In this document: positions 1 to 11,314 of the stretch, in pieces
Layout: each line of letters starts with the position of its first letter
How positions within the stretch are numbered: the first letter of the stretch is position 1
Assembly (NCBI RefSeq): GCF_001425045.1
Contig: NZ_LMDJ01000012.1
Span: 360,141-424,140 of the forward strand
DNA: 64,000 nt
Direction of reading: 5' to 3'
DNA from: Massilia sp. Root351
Lineage (GTDB): Bacteria; Pseudomonadota; Gammaproteobacteria; Burkholderiales; Burkholderiaceae_D
Position numbers and translations under genes: made by a program
Notes under the pieces: generated by a model
Database searches by the model: none
Told to the model about the DNA's origin: nothing
What the model saw: the letters and a program-made list of their open reading frames with translations, nothing else

Positions 1-267
1 GTGAGCATGCCATCCACCCTGCCCGAAGCCGAAGCCGCAGCGATCAAGGCGCGCGAGAAGGCGTATTCTCAAGAATTGCAATCCAGCGGCCAGTGGCGCC
101 ACCTGTGGCGCATCGCCGGCCAGTACTCGAACATCAGTATTTTCGACACCGCCAGCATCGACGAGCTGCACGCCCTGCTCTCCACGCTGCCGCTGTTCCC
201 CTTCATGAAGATCGAGGTGATGCCCTTGTGCCGCCATCCATCGTCGATCCGCACCAACGACCTGTAA
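1..267 (+). CDS. catC: Muconolactone delta-isomerase, 3' part (cut by window edge)
   Basis: Isomerises muconolactone to 3-oxoadipate enol-lactone in the catechol branch of the 3-oxoadipate pathway. The visible 88 residues carry the family core, including GQWRHLWRIAGQYSN, the LPLFPFMKIEV segment and the C-terminal CRHPSSIRTND. The protein is normally about 96 residues, so only the first few are missing; the GTG at base 1 is probably an internal codon. catA starts 25 bp downstream on the same strand, which agrees with a cat-ben operon entered from the left of the window. Confidence 0.93.
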   Translation: MSMPSTLPEAEAAAIKAREKAYSQELQSSGQWRHLWRIAGQYSNISIFDTASIDELHALLSTLPLFPFMKIEVMPLCRHPSSIRTNDL

Positions 268-292
268 GCAAACCCACTAGACGGAGACTGAC

Positions 293-1213
293 ATGACACA
301 CAACGACATCGACAAGCTGGTACAGAACTGGATCATCGACACCGCCACCCGCCCGGCCAATCCGCGCGTGCAGGCAGTGGTGCTGCGCCTGGTGGGCGAC
401 TTGTGCAAGGCGATCGAAGACCTGGACATCCAGCCCAGCGAATTCTGGAAGGGCCTGGAATACCTGACCAACGCCGGCAAGAACAATGAACTGGGCCTGC
501 TGGCGCCGGGCCTGGGCCTGGAACGCTTCCTCGACATCCGCGCCGACGAAGCCGAAGCCAGGGCGGGCCTGCAAGGCGGCACGCCGCGCACTATCGAAGG
601 CCCGCTGTACGTGGCCGGCGCGCCGGCAAGCACCGGTTTCGCGCGCCTGGACGACGGCAGCGAAAGCGCCGAGGCCGAAGTGCTGTTCATGCAGGGCACC
701 GTGTACGACGAGGCGGGCCAGCCGCTGCCGGGCGCCAAGGTCGAAGTGTGGCACGCCAACCTGATGGGCAACTACTCCTTCTTCGACGCGTCGCAGTCGC
801 ACTTCAACCTGCGCCGCACCATCATCGCCGACGAGCAGGGCCGCTACCAGTTCCGCAGCATCCTGCCGAAGGGCTACGGCTGCCCGCCGGGCGGCAGCAC
901 CCAATGCCTGCTGGACCAGCTGGGCCGCCACGGCCAGCGGCCCGCGCACATCCACTTCTTCGTCAGCGCCGGTGGCCACCGCAAGCTGACCACCCAGATC
1001 AACATCGACGGCGACGAATACCTGTGGGACGACTTCGCCTTCGCCAGCCGCGAGGGCCTGGTGCCGGCCGTGAGCAAGGTGACCGATCCGGCCGCCATCG
1101 CCCAGAAAGACCTGCGCCAGCCTTACTCCAGCATCGACTTCGACTTCCGCCTGTACGGCGAACGTCCTGCCGCGCCGGAAGCCGAAGTGGCACGCGTGCG
1201 CGCCGCCGCCTGA
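293..1213 (+). CDS. catA: Catechol 1,2-dioxygenase (intradiol, Fe3+)
   Basis: Cleaves catechol to cis,cis-muconate with O2 in the cytoplasm. The 306-residue length is typical. The N-terminal helical dimerisation region (about 1-100) is followed by the intradiol beta-sandwich. All four non-haem iron ligands can be placed: Tyr161 (GNYSFFD), Tyr195 (LPKGYGCPP), and His219 and His221 (RPAHIHFF), with the spacing known from Acinetobacter CatA. It sits between catC and benA, so the enzymes that make and cleave catechol are co-transcribed. The ATG follows a GGAGACTGAC ribosome binding site. Confidence 0.96.
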   Translation: MTHNDIDKLVQNWIIDTATRPANPRVQAVVLRLVGDLCKAIEDLDIQPSEFWKGLEYLTNAGKNNELGLLAPGLGLERFLDIRADEAEARAGLQGGTPRTIEGPLYVAGAPASTGFARLDDGSESAEAEVLFMQGTVYDEAGQPLPGAKVEVWHANLMGNYSFFDASQSHFNLRRTIIADEQGRYQFRSILPKGYGCPPGGSTQCLLDQLGRHGQRPAHIHFFVSAGGHRKLTTQINIDGDEYLWDDFAFASREGLVPAVSKVTDPAAIAQKDLRQPYSSIDFDFRLYGERPAAPEAEVARVRAAA

Positions 1214-1227
1214 ACCGGGAGAACAGC

Positions 1228-2621
1228 ATGAGCACCACGATTCCTATCATCCCCGTGAACGCTGCACCCTCCGGCGCCCGCCCGCTGGAGCAGTACCTGG
1301 TGGAAGACCACGAGAAAGGCGACTTCCGCCTGCACCGCGCCGCCTTCACCGACGAGGCCCTGTTCGAACTGGAGATGAAGTACATCTTCGAAGGCAACTG
1401 GATCTACCTGGCGCATGAAAGCCAGGTGGCCAACGTGAACGACTACTACACCACGCACATCGGGCGCCAGCCGGTGTTCATCGCGCGCAACCGCCAGGGT
1501 GAACTGAACGCCTTCATCAACGCCTGCAGCCATCGCGGCGCGCAGCTGTGCCGCCATAAGCGCGGCAACAAGGCCACCTACACCTGTCCGTTCCACGGCT
1601 GGACTTTCAACAACAGCGGCAAGCTGCTGAAGGTAAAAGACCCTGAGGAAGCGGGCTACCCCGAGTGCTTCAACAAGGAAGGCTCGCACGACCTGAAGAA
1701 GCTGGCGCGTTTCGAGAACTACAAGGGCTTCCTGTTCGGCAGCCTGAAAGAAGACGTGGCGCCGCTGTCCGAGTTCCTGGGCGAAGCGGCCAAGATCATC
1801 GACATGATCGTCAACCAGTCGGCCGACGGCCTGGAAGTACTGCGCGGCTCGTCCACCTACACCTTCGAAGGCAACTGGAAGCTGCAGGCCGAGAACGGCG
1901 CTGACGGCTACCACGTCTCGGCGGTGCACTGGAACTACGCGGCCACCACCAACCGCCGCAAGGAAGCCGAAGCCGACGCCGCCAATGGCCGCGAAGACAA
2001 GATCAAGGCCATGGACGCCGGCAAGTGGGGCAAGCAGGGCGGCGGCTTCTACGCCTTCAAGCAAGGCCATATCCTGCTGTGGACCAAGTGGGCCAACCCG
2101 CAGGACCGTCCCAACTACCCGCGCCACGGCGAGTACGCGGACAAGTTCGGCACCGCCACCGCCAACTGGATGGTGGAGCGCTCGCGCAACCTGTGCCTGT
2201 ACCCCAACGTCTACCTGATGGACCAGTTCGGGTCGCAGATCCGCCTGCTGCGCCCCATCTCAGTCAACAAGACCGAGGTGACGATCTACTGCATCGCGCC
2301 GAAGGGCGAACCGGCCGCAGCGCGCGCGCGCCGCATCCGCCAGTACGAGGACTTTTTCAACGTCAGCGGCATGGCCACGCCGGACGACCTGGAGGAATTC
2401 CGCGCCTGCCAGCAGGGCTACGCCGGCAAGGCCATGGAATGGAACGACATGTGCCGCGGCGCCACCCACTGGATCGAGGGCGCGGACGACGCGGCCAGGG
2501 AAATCGGCCTGCAACCGGTGATGAGCGGCGTGAAGACCGAGGATGAAGGCCTGTACACGGTGCAGCACCGCTACTGGCTGGACGTGATGAAGCAGGCGCT
2601 GCGCGCCGAGGGAGAGCAGAA

Positions 2622-2625
<4 letters not shown>
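1228..2625 (+). CDS. benA: Benzoate 1,2-dioxygenase, large (alpha) subunit
   Basis: Catalytic subunit of the Rieske ring-hydroxylating dioxygenase that turns benzoate into the cis-diol 1,6-dihydroxycyclohexa-2,4-diene-1-carboxylate. 465 residues. The Rieske 2Fe-2S ligands are C100-x-H102 and C120-xx-H123 (ACSHRG, CPFHGW). The mononuclear iron site is at [15 protein letters not shown], with Asp226 as bridging residue and His229 and His234 as ligands. The ATG at 1228 follows GGGAGAACAGC; the reading frame stays open further upstream, but that part overlaps catA and is not related to the family. Its stop overlaps the benB start (ATGA). Confidence 0.96.
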
Positions 2626-4149
<1,524 letters not shown>

Positions 4150-4152
4150 AAA

Positions 4153-4944
4153 ATGAGCATGCGATTCAAAGACAAAGTCGTCATCGTCACCGGCGCCGCA
4201 CAAGGCATAGGACGCGGCGTGGCGCTGGAGGCTGCGCGCGAAGGCGCTTCGCTGGTACTGGCGGACCGTTCGCCGCTGGTGCTGGAGGTGCTGGCCGAAG
4301 TGCAGTCGGGCCGTGACTTCCCGGCCGCGCTGGCCATCGCCTGCGAGGTGGACCTGGAGACCCATGCCGGCGCGCGCGAGCTGGCCTGCGCCGCTGTCGC
4401 CGCCTTCGGCCGCATCGACGTGCTGGTCAACAACGTGGGCGGCACCATCTGGGCCAAGCCCTATCAGGAATACGAGCCCGAGCAGATCGAAGCGGAAATC
4501 CGCCGCTCGCTGTTCCCCACCCTGTGGTGCTGCCACGCGGTGCTGCCGGCCATGATAGAACAGCAGCGCGGCGTGATCGTCAACGTGTCCTCGATCGCCA
4601 CGCGCGGCATCTACCGCATTCCCTACTCGGCAGCCAAGGGCGGTATCAACGCCATGACGGCCAGCCTGGCCCTCGAGCACGCGCAGCAAGGCATCCGCGT
4701 CAACGCCGTGGCCACCGGCGGCACGGAAGCGCCGCCGCGCAAGGTGCCACGCAATCCCAGGCCGCTCAGCGAGCAGGAACAAGTCTGGTACCAGGGCATC
4801 GTCGACCAGACCATCGCCAGCAGCCTGATGCACCGCTACGGCACCATCGACGAGCAGGTGCGCGCCATCCTGTTCCTCGCTTCCGACGAAGCCAGCTACA
4901 TCACCGGAACCGTGCTGCCGGTGGGCGGCGGCGACCAGGGCTGA
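4153..4944 (+). CDS. benD: Benzoate cis-diol dehydrogenase (SDR)
   Basis: Oxidises and decarboxylates 1,6-dihydroxycyclohexa-2,4-diene-1-carboxylate to catechol with NAD+. 263 residues, a classical short-chain dehydrogenase: the cofactor motif TGAAQGIGRG lies near residue 13, NNVGG near 95, and the catalytic YSAAK near 157. The conserved C-terminal VGGGDQG matches BenD proteins. It starts 3 bp after benC and is followed 7 bp later by benE. Confidence 0.94.
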   Translation: MSMRFKDKVVIVTGAAQGIGRGVALEAAREGASLVLADRSPLVLEVLAEVQSGRDFPAALAIACEVDLETHAGARELACAAVAAFGRIDVLVNNVGGTIWAKPYQEYEPEQIEAEIRRSLFPTLWCCHAVLPAMIEQQRGVIVNVSSIATRGIYRIPYSAAKGGINAMTASLALEHAQQGIRVNAVATGGTEAPPRKVPRNPRPLSEQEQVWYQGIVDQTIASSLMHRYGTIDEQVRAILFLASDEASYITGTVLPVGGGDQG

Positions 4945-4951
4945 GCGAGCC

Positions 4952-6130
4952 ATGGCGCTGTTGCGGGACTGGTCTTTCTCGGCCGTGCTGGCGGGCTTCC
5001 TGGCGGTGGTGATCTCGTATTCCGGGCCGCTGGTGATCTTCTTCCAGGCGGCCAGCGCGGCGCATGCATCGCAAGCGATGATGTCGTCATGGATCTGGGC
5101 CATCTCGCTCGGTGCGGGCCTGTCCGGGCTGTGGCTTAGCTGGCGCCTGAAGACGCCCATCATCACCGCCTGGTCGGCGCCGGGCACGGCGCTGCTGGTG
5201 ACGCTGTTTCCCGCCATGTCCATCAACGAGGCGGTAGGCGCCTATATCACGGCCGCGGCGGCGCTGCTGCTGGTCGGCCTGTCCGGCTCCTTCGACAAGC
5301 TGCTGCGCCATATTCCCAAGGGCCTGGCGGCCGGCATGATGGCGGGCATATTGTTCCAGTTCGGCGTCAACACCTTCAAGTCCATCGCCACGCTGCCGGT
5401 GCTGGCGGTGGGCATGGTGGTGAGCTACATCGTCTGTAAAAAACTCGTGCCGCGCTACGCCGTGGTGGTGGTGATGCTGACCGGCGCGCTGATCGCCTGG
5501 GGCACCGGCTCGGCGGACCTGGGCGGCGTGCAGCTGGTCGCCGCCACGCCGCAATGGATACAGCCCGAATGGAGCTGGCGTGCCACCTTCAGCTTCGCCG
5601 TGCCGCTGGTGCTGGTCAGCCTGAGCGGCCAGTTCCTGCCCGGCATGGCTATCCTCAAGCTGTCCGGCTACCAGACCAGCGCGCGGCCCATCATGGGCGC
5701 CACCGGCATCGCGTCGCTGGCGGTGGCCGGCTTCGGCGGCATCACCATCGTCATCGCCTCCATCACCGCGGCGCTGTGCACTGGCAGGGACGCGCACGAA
5801 GATCCAGCGCGCCGCTACGTCGCCGGCATGGCCAACGGCCTGTTCTACGTTGCGGGCGGCACCATGGCCGCCACCATCGTGGCGCTGTTCGCCAGCTTGC
5901 CGAAAGAACTGGTGGCCGTGCTGGCTGGCCTGGCGCTGCTGGGCGCCATCACCTCCAACCTGATGGGCGCCATCGAGGACGAGCAGCACCGCGAAGCGTC
6001 CGTCATCACTTTCCTCGCCACCGCGTCCGGCATGAGTTTCCTCGGCCTGGGCTCGGCGTTCTGGGGCATCCTGATCGGCCTGTTCGCCTACCTGGTCCTG
6101 AAACGCAAACCGGCCGCACCGACTATTTAA
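4952..6130 (+). CDS. benE: Benzoate/H+ symporter family transporter
   Basis: Inner-membrane transporter predicted to import benzoate. 392 residues with about 12 hydrophobic segments spread over the whole length and a lysine-rich C-terminus (LKRKPAA). The BenE/YdcO family hallmarks include ISYSGPLVIFFQAA near the N-terminus and the TAWSAPGTALL segment near residue 75. Its place between benD and catD makes benzoate the natural substrate; transport itself has not been shown by anything in the sequence. Confidence 0.92.
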   Translation: MALLRDWSFSAVLAGFLAVVISYSGPLVIFFQAASAAHASQAMMSSWIWAISLGAGLSGLWLSWRLKTPIITAWSAPGTALLVTLFPAMSINEAVGAYITAAAALLLVGLSGSFDKLLRHIPKGLAAGMMAGILFQFGVNTFKSIATLPVLAVGMVVSYIVCKKLVPRYAVVVVMLTGALIAWGTGSADLGGVQLVAATPQWIQPEWSWRATFSFAVPLVLVSLSGQFLPGMAILKLSGYQTSARPIMGATGIASLAVAGFGGITIVIASITAALCTGRDAHEDPARRYVAGMANGLFYVAGGTMAATIVALFASLPKELVAVLAGLALLGAITSNLMGAIEDEQHREASVITFLATASGMSFLGLGSAFWGILIGLFAYLVLKRKPAAPTI

Positions 6131-6138
6131 GGACACCT

Positions 6139-6915
6139 ATGCCCATCGCAATCATCAACGACACCTGCATCCACTACCGCACCGACGGCGACCGCCGCCT
6201 GCCGGCGCTGGTGCTGTCCAACTCGCTCGGCACGGACCTGAGCATGTGGCAGGCGCAGGTTGACGATCTGGCCGCCCACTACTACCTGGTGCGCTACGAC
6301 ACGCGCGGCCATGGCCTGTCCGCCAGCCTGCCGGGCCCATATTCCATCGCCCAGTTGGGCGCGGACGTGGTGGCGCTGCTGGACCACCTGGATATCGGGC
6401 AAGCGCACTTCTGCGGCCTGTCCATGGGCGGGGTTACCGGCCAGTGGCTGGGCCTGCACGCCGCCCGCAGGATAGGCAAGCTGGTTCTCGCCAACACGGC
6501 CGCGCGCGTGGGCACGGCGGATGGATGGCAAGCGCGCGCCGCCGCCGTGCGCGCCCAAGGCCTGGGGCCGATCGCCGACAGCGCCGCCCAGCGCTGGTTC
6601 ACGCCGCAATTCGTGCAGCGCCAGCCAGCCGTCGCCGACGCCATGGCCAACCGCCTGCGCGGCCAGAACTACGAAGGCTATGCGGCCTGCTGCGACGCCC
6701 TGGCAGGCGCCGACATGCGCGGCGAAATCCACGCCATCACCGCGCCCACGCTCATCATTGCGGGCACGGCCGACCCGGTGACCACCGTTGCCGACGCCGA
6801 GGCCATGCGCAGCGCCATCCCAGGCGCACGCCTGGCCGCCCTGCCGGCCTCGCACATTTCCAGCGTCGAAGCCCCGGCGGCATTCACCCGGGTGCTGCTG
6901 GAATTCCTGGCGTAG
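6139..6915 (+). CDS. catD: 3-oxoadipate enol-lactonase
   Basis: Alpha/beta hydrolase that opens 3-oxoadipate enol-lactone to 3-oxoadipate, the step after CatC. 258 residues. The nucleophile is Ser95 in GLSMGG, the acid is the Asp of GTADPVT, and the His is in ASHISSVEAP. The ATG at 6139 follows AAGGACACC; an open frame runs further upstream inside benE but encodes nothing related. It could equally be named pcaD, since the enzyme is shared by the catechol and protocatechuate branches; the neighbours favour the cat name. It is the last gene of the operon seen here. Confidence 0.9.
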   Translation: MPIAIINDTCIHYRTDGDRRLPALVLSNSLGTDLSMWQAQVDDLAAHYYLVRYDTRGHGLSASLPGPYSIAQLGADVVALLDHLDIGQAHFCGLSMGGVTGQWLGLHAARRIGKLVLANTAARVGTADGWQARAAAVRAQGLGPIADSAAQRWFTPQFVQRQPAVADAMANRLRGQNYEGYAACCDALAGADMRGEIHAITAPTLIIAGTADPVTTVADAEAMRSAIPGARLAALPASHISSVEAPAAFTRVLLEFLA

Positions 6916-7003
6916 CCGCACCTTCCTGGCGGAATCGTGTTTAACCTGGCGGCGGCTCCTCGCTACACTATTCCGCATCGAACCGAGCTGCGAGGAGAAC
7001 ACC

Positions 7004-7333
7004 ATGGAACAGCAGAGCTACCGGAGTTGCATCGACGCGTGCAACGCTTGCGCCACTGCCTGCGACAACTGCGCGGCCTCCTGCCTTGCCGGGCCGGAGG
7101 TGGACGCCATGGCCAGGTGCATAGCGCTGGATATGGACTGCGCCCAGGCGTGCCGGCTCGCCGCGGCGCTGATGGGCAGGGGCAGCCGCTTCGCGCCGGC
7201 GGCGTGCACGCTGTGCGCCGACGTTTGCGAGGCATGTGGCGAGGAATGCGGCACCCATGAAATGGATCATTGCCAGGCCTGTGCCGACGCATGCCGGCGC
7301 TGCGCGCAAGCCTGCCTGGCGATAGCCGCCTGA
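7004..7333 (+). CDS. Cys-rich four-helix (DUF326/Csp-like) protein
   Basis: 109 residues, 19 of them Cys, placed mainly as CxxC and CxxxC steps along amphipathic helices (Cys9, 13, 16, 20, 23, 27, 39, 46, 50, then 68, 71, 75, 78, 82, 90, 93, 97, 100, 104). This is the pattern of the DUF326 family, which includes the copper storage proteins Csp1 and Csp3 that bind many Cu(I) ions inside a helix bundle. There is no signal peptide, so it should be cytosolic, as Csp3 is. A strong GAGGAGA site precedes the ATG. Copper storage is inferred from family, not shown; it lies between the catabolic operon and a Fur-family regulator. Confidence 0.85.
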   Translation: MEQQSYRSCIDACNACATACDNCAASCLAGPEVDAMARCIALDMDCAQACRLAAALMGRGSRFAPAACTLCADVCEACGEECGTHEMDHCQACADACRRCAQACLAIAA

Positions 7334-7410
7334 CCGCGCCGGGCAGGGGCGCCGGGTTCGCATGCTGAACATGCGTGCTAAAATGCGCAGGTAAACCTAC
7401 CCCTGCCATC

Positions 7411-7839
7411 ATGCCCCAGACCTCCTACATCACCCAAGCCGAATCGCTGATACGCGACACCGGTGCGCGCCTGACCCAGCCGCGCACCCGGGTACTGGCC
7501 TATCTGCTCAAGCAGAAAGAGGCGATGACGCACCACGAAATCCACAGCCACCTGCCGGGCGATGCGCTGGACGCGGTCACACTGTACCGCGTGCTGGAGT
7601 GGCTGACGGAAAACCGGCTGGCGCACCGCATCGCGGGCGCCGACCAGGTGTGGCGCTTTTCGGCCGGCGCCGTCCAGCAAAACCACGAACACGCCCATTT
7701 CCAGTGCAACAGCTGCGACGCCGTCACCTGCTTCAACGACGTGCCGCTGCCGCGCCGCGTGAAGATGCCGGAAGGATTCGTGGGCGAGGAGGTCGACTTC
7801 CTCATCAAGGGCATCTGCCCGCGTTGCAGCAAGAAGTAA
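7411..7839 (+). CDS. Fur-family metal-dependent repressor (Zur-like)
   Basis: 142 residues: an N-terminal winged helix (about 1-82, with LTQPRTRVLAYLL and DAVTLYRVLEWL) and a C-terminal metal and dimerisation domain. Structural zinc sites are seen as Cys99-xx-Cys102 (CNSC) and Cys136-xx-Cys139 (CPRC), with His92, His94 and His96 nearby. The ATG at 7411 is preferred because the extra 12 residues of the longer frame are not family-like. The next gene encodes a CobW GTPase behind two palindromes, so a zinc-sensing (Zur) role is the best guess, but Fur or another metal cannot be excluded. Confidence 0.88.
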   Translation: MPQTSYITQAESLIRDTGARLTQPRTRVLAYLLKQKEAMTHHEIHSHLPGDALDAVTLYRVLEWLTENRLAHRIAGADQVWRFSAGAVQQNHEHAHFQCNSCDAVTCFNDVPLPRRVKMPEGFVGEEVDFLIKGICPRCSKK

Positions 7840-7860
7840 GCGGTTTTTTCCCCGCTTTTT
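7838..7860 (+). terminator. Intrinsic terminator after the Fur-family gene
   Basis: AAGCGG and CCGCTT form a six-pair stem that overlaps the stop codon and runs into a short T tract. It separates the regulator transcript from the CobW operon, which then needs its own promoter. Confidence 0.6.
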
Positions 7861-7866
7861 CATCCT

Positions 7867-7930
7867 TTAATGCAACCCTGTTGCGTTAACGGCCGTGCCG
7901 ATCTATTATTGCAACCCTCTTGCATTAATA
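7867..7930 (+). promoter_or_regulatory. Promoter embedded in two palindromic operators
   Basis: Two near-perfect palindromes share the pattern TTAATGCAA-N5-TTGCRTTAA. The first is 7867-7889 and the second, with TATTATTGCAA and TTGCATTAATA arms, is 7904-7930; their centres are about 39 bp apart. A promoter fits inside them: -35 TTGCGT at 7881-7886, 17-bp spacer, -10 TATTAT at 7904-7909, so the right arm of the first and the left arm of the second cover both promoter boxes. This is the geometry of strong repression. The adjacent Fur-family protein is the obvious candidate binder (inference). Confidence 0.72.
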
Positions 7931-7940
7931 AGGCCTTTCC

Positions 7941-9167
7941 ATGCCAGCCATCAGCGACAGCCGCTTGCCCGTCACAGTCCTATCAGGATTTCTCGGCGCA
8001 GGCAAAACCACCCTGCTCAACCACATACTGGCCAACCGTGAAGGCTTGCGGGTCGCCGTCATCGTCAACGACATGAGCGAGGTCAATATCGACGCCGCGC
8101 TGATCGCCTCCGGCACCGCCAGCGCTGGCGCGTCGCTGTCACGCACCGACGAACGCATGGTCGAGATGAGCAATGGCTGCATCTGCTGCACCCTGCGCGA
8201 GGACTTGCTGCTGGAAGTGCGCAAGCTGGCGGCCGAGGGCCGCTTCGACTATCTGCTGATCGAATCCACCGGCATCGGCGAACCCATGCCGGTGGCCGCC
8301 ACCTTCGATTTCCGCAGCGAGGATGGCGATTCGCTGAACGACATCTCCCGCATCGACACCATGGTGACGGTGGTGGATGCGCGCAGCTTCCTGCCGGACT
8401 ACCGCGGCACCGATTTCCTGTCCAACCGCGGCGAAACCGCAGGCGAACACGACGAACGCACCCTGCCCTCGCTGCTTGCGGAACAGGTGGAGTTCGCCGA
8501 CGTCATCGTCATCAACAAGACCGACCTGGTAACGAAGGAAGAACTGGCCGATGTGCAGGCAGCGCTGATCGCGCTCAATCCGGCCGCCGAACTGGCGTTT
8601 GCCGAGCGCGGACGGGTGCCGCTAAAGCGCATCCTGGGCACCGGCAAGTTCGACCTGGACCGCGCCAGCGGCATGGCCGGCTGGGCGCGCGCGCTGGCGG
8701 GGGAGCATACGCCGGAGACCGAGGAATTCGGCATCTCGAGCTTCGTGCTGCGCGCGCGCAGGCCCCTGCATCCGGAGCGTTTCGACGCATATCTGGGCCG
8801 CGACTTTCCCGGACTGCTGCGCGCCAAGGGCTACCTCTGGTTTGCTACCCGGCCCGACTGGGCGGTGGCGTATTCGCTGGCTGGCCGCATCGCAAGCGTG
8901 GAGCCGGTGGGCCATTGGTGGGCGGCAGGCGGCAAGCGCTTGCCGCCGCAAGACGATCCGCAGCGCGCCGAGATGGAAGCCGGCTGGGAAGAGCCGTACG
9001 GAGACCGCGTCAATGAAGTGGTGTTCATCGGCCAGGAACTGGACCGCGCCGCCATCGAACTCGCCTTCGAAAATTCCTTGCTGAGCGACGCGGAGCTGGC
9101 CTCAGGGATGGCCGGCTGGCGCAGCCTGGCCGACCCGTTCCCGCAATGGGAGCGCGGCGACGAATGA
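7941..9167 (+). CDS. CobW/COG0523 GTPase, probable zinc metallochaperone
   Basis: 408-residue P-loop GTPase of the COG0523 family (ZigA/YciC/ZNG1 relatives). The Walker A motif [12 protein letters not shown] starts near residue 15, the metal-binding GCICCTLR is at 79-86, and the guanine motif NKTD is present; the C-terminal CobW_C domain follows residue 260. Family members induced by zinc starvation deliver zinc to client enzymes. The double palindrome upstream and the Fur-family neighbour fit that subgroup. Its stop overlaps the next start (ATGA), so it is translationally coupled to the TonB receptor. Confidence 0.9.
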   Translation: MPAISDSRLPVTVLSGFLGAGKTTLLNHILANREGLRVAVIVNDMSEVNIDAALIASGTASAGASLSRTDERMVEMSNGCICCTLREDLLLEVRKLAAEGRFDYLLIESTGIGEPMPVAATFDFRSEDGDSLNDISRIDTMVTVVDARSFLPDYRGTDFLSNRGETAGEHDERTLPSLLAEQVEFADVIVINKTDLVTKEELADVQAALIALNPAAELAFAERGRVPLKRILGTGKFDLDRASGMAGWARALAGEHTPETEEFGISSFVLRARRPLHPERFDAYLGRDFPGLLRAKGYLWFATRPDWAVAYSLAGRIASVEPVGHWWAAGGKRLPPQDDPQRAEMEAGWEEPYGDRVNEVVFIGQELDRAAIELAFENSLLSDAELASGMAGWRSLADPFPQWERGDE

Positions 9168-11302
9168 TGCACTTCAAGAAAGCCGCCATCGCCGCGCTGG
9201 CCGCATGGCTGGCGCCGTGCGCCGCCGCCGCCGCCCCCGCAGCAAGCGCCAGCACTGCGGCCATTGATGCGGCAGACGCCGCGCCGGGCGACAGCGTCAC
9301 CATCAGCGCGCAGCGCCAGAACTACCGCAGCCTGAGCGCGGCCGGCGCAACCAAGACTGACGCTTTACTGCAGGACCTTCCGCAAAGCGTGCGCGTGCTG
9401 ACCTCCGACCTGCTGCGCGACGCCGGGGCCACCTCGCTCTCGTCCGCGCTGGAACTTGCCAGCGGCATCGCTCAGCAGAGCAACCTGGGCGGCCTGTGGG
9501 ACAGCTACGCCATGCGCGGCTTCACCGGCGACCCGAATTTCGGTTCCGACTACATGGTGAACGGCTTTAGCTCCAGCCGGGGCTACAACGGCATGCGCGA
9601 CATCGCCGGCACGCAATCGGTCGAGATCCTGAAGGGGCCCGCGTCCGCCCTGTACGGACGCGGCGACCCGGGCGGCACGGTCAACATCCTGACCCGCAAG
9701 CCGCGCTTCGCGCCGCAGTACAGCCTGGAGACGTCCGCCGGCAGCCACCGGACCTGGCGCACGGCGGCCGACCTGGCCGGGCCAATCAGCGACACGCTGG
9801 CCTACCGCTTGAACGCCGCCCACCAGCGCGGCAACAGCTTCCGCGACACCTTGCACAGCGAGCGCAGTTTCCTGTCGCCTTCGCTGCTTTGGCTGATCGG
9901 CCCCGCCACTACGCTGTCCTACGAAGTGGAAGCCGCGCGCCAGGCCACGCCGTTCGACCGCGGGGTACTGGCCGTCAACGGCCAGTTGGGCGCCGTGCCG
10001 GTGTCGCGTTTCCTCGGCGAGCCGGGCGACGGCCGCGTAACCGTCAAGTCGCTGGGCCACCAGCTGTTCGTGCAGCACGAGCTGTCGGCAGCATGGTCGC
10101 TGCAAACCGGCCTGTCCTACCGCGACAGCTCGCTGGCCGGCTACTCCAGCGAGGCGAACAACCTGCTGGCAGATGGCCGTACCCTGCGCCGCCAGCGCCG
10201 CTACCGCGATTTCTGGGCCACCGACGGTTCGGCGCGCGCCGAACTGCTGGGCCGCGTCGGCACCGGCGCGGTGGTCCACAACCTGCTGTTCGGCGTGGAC
10301 GGCTACCGCTTCGACGACGAACGCCTGCAGCTGCGCCGCAATCCGACCGCCGCCCATCCCTATGCCATCGACATCTACGCGCCGGTGTACGGCGGCGTGG
10401 CCGACCCGCTCACGCTGTCCATCGACACCGTGGAGCACCAGCGCGCGCACGCTGTCTACCTGCAGGACCAGCTCTGGCTGGGCGCGCAGTGGAAGGCGCT
10501 GCTGGGCGTGCGGCGCGACAGCTACCGCCAGCGAGTGATCAACCGCCGCACGGCGGCCAGCAATGGGCAGGCCTTGAGTGCCACCAGCCCGCGCGTGGGA
10601 CTGGTGTACCAGCCGGCGGCGGCGCTTTCGCTGTACGCCAGCGCGGCCAAGGGGTTCCGGCCCAACAGCGGCATCAGCATCGCCAACCAGGCCTTCCCTG
10701 CCGAGGAAAGCCGCTCCTTCGAACTTGGCGCGAAAACCGATGCGCGGGACGGCCGCCTCAGCGCCACCCTGGCGTTATACCGCATCGACAAAAAGAATGT
10801 GCTGACCACCAACCCGCTCAACACGGACTTCGCCCTCCCGGCCGGCGAAGTGGCGAGCAAGGGCGTGGAACTGGATGTGTCGGGAGAACTGGCGGCCGGC
10901 CTGCGGCTGTCCGGCGCCTATGCCTACACCGACGCCAGCGTGACCAAGGGCGACACCAGCATCCGCACCGGCAGCAGCCTGCCCAATGTGGCGCGCCACA
11001 GCGGCAACCTGCTGCTGACGCGGACCTTCCGCGCTGGCGGCGGGGACGCCGTCACCGTGGGCGCAGGCCTGAACTACGTGGGCGAGCGGCTCGGTGACGT
11101 GGCGGTATCGGGCAGCTTCCGGCTGCCTGCCTACGCCACGGCGCGCCTGCTGGCAGCCTACGCGCCCACGCCCAGGCTGCGCCTGGCGCTCAACCTGGAC
11201 AATCTGTTCGACCGCGCCTACTACGCCAGCGCCTACAGCCAGCTGTGGGTGGCGCCCGGCGCCGAACGCACCATTACCGCTACGCTGTCCTACCGTTTTT
11301 AA
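9164..11302 (+). CDS. TonB-dependent siderophore-type outer-membrane receptor
   Basis: 712 residues from the ATG at 9164, which overlaps the cobW stop. An Ala-rich signal peptide ends near residue 30, a plug domain follows (about 50-165, with [12 protein letters not shown] and the [22 protein letters not shown] signature) and a beta-barrel ends in the terminal aromatic motif TATLSYRF. The plug motifs are those of TIGR01783-type ferric-siderophore receptors. Translational coupling to a CobW GTPase makes a zinc or zincophore substrate a real alternative to iron. The substrate cannot be read from sequence. Confidence 0.88.
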   Translation: MMHFKKAAIAALAAWLAPCAAAAAPAASASTAAIDAADAAPGDSVTISAQRQNYRSLSAAGATKTDALLQDLPQSVRVLTSDLLRDAGATSLSSALELASGIAQQSNLGGLWDSYAMRGFTGDPNFGSDYMVNGFSSSRGYNGMRDIAGTQSVEILKGPASALYGRGDPGGTVNILTRKPRFAPQYSLETSAGSHRTWRTAADLAGPISDTLAYRLNAAHQRGNSFRDTLHSERSFLSPSLLWLIGPATTLSYEVEAARQATPFDRGVLAVNGQLGAVPVSRFLGEPGDGRVTVKSLGHQLFVQHELSAAWSLQTGLSYRDSSLAGYSSEANNLLADGRTLRRQRRYRDFWATDGSARAELLGRVGTGAVVHNLLFGVDGYRFDDERLQLRRNPTAAHPYAIDIYAPVYGGVADPLTLSIDTVEHQRAHAVYLQDQLWLGAQWKALLGVRRDSYRQRVINRRTAASNGQALSATSPRVGLVYQPAAALSLYASAAKGFRPNSGISIANQAFPAEESRSFELGAKTDARDGRLSATLALYRIDKKNVLTTNPLNTDFALPAGEVASKGVELDVSGELAAGLRLSGAYAYTDASVTKGDTSIRTGSSLPNVARHSGNLLLTRTFRAGGGDAVTVGAGLNYVGERLGDVAVSGSFRLPAYATARLLAAYAPTPRLRLALNLDNLFDRAYYASAYSQLWVAPGAERTITATLSYRF

Positions 11303-11314
11303 AGCTGAACTGAA

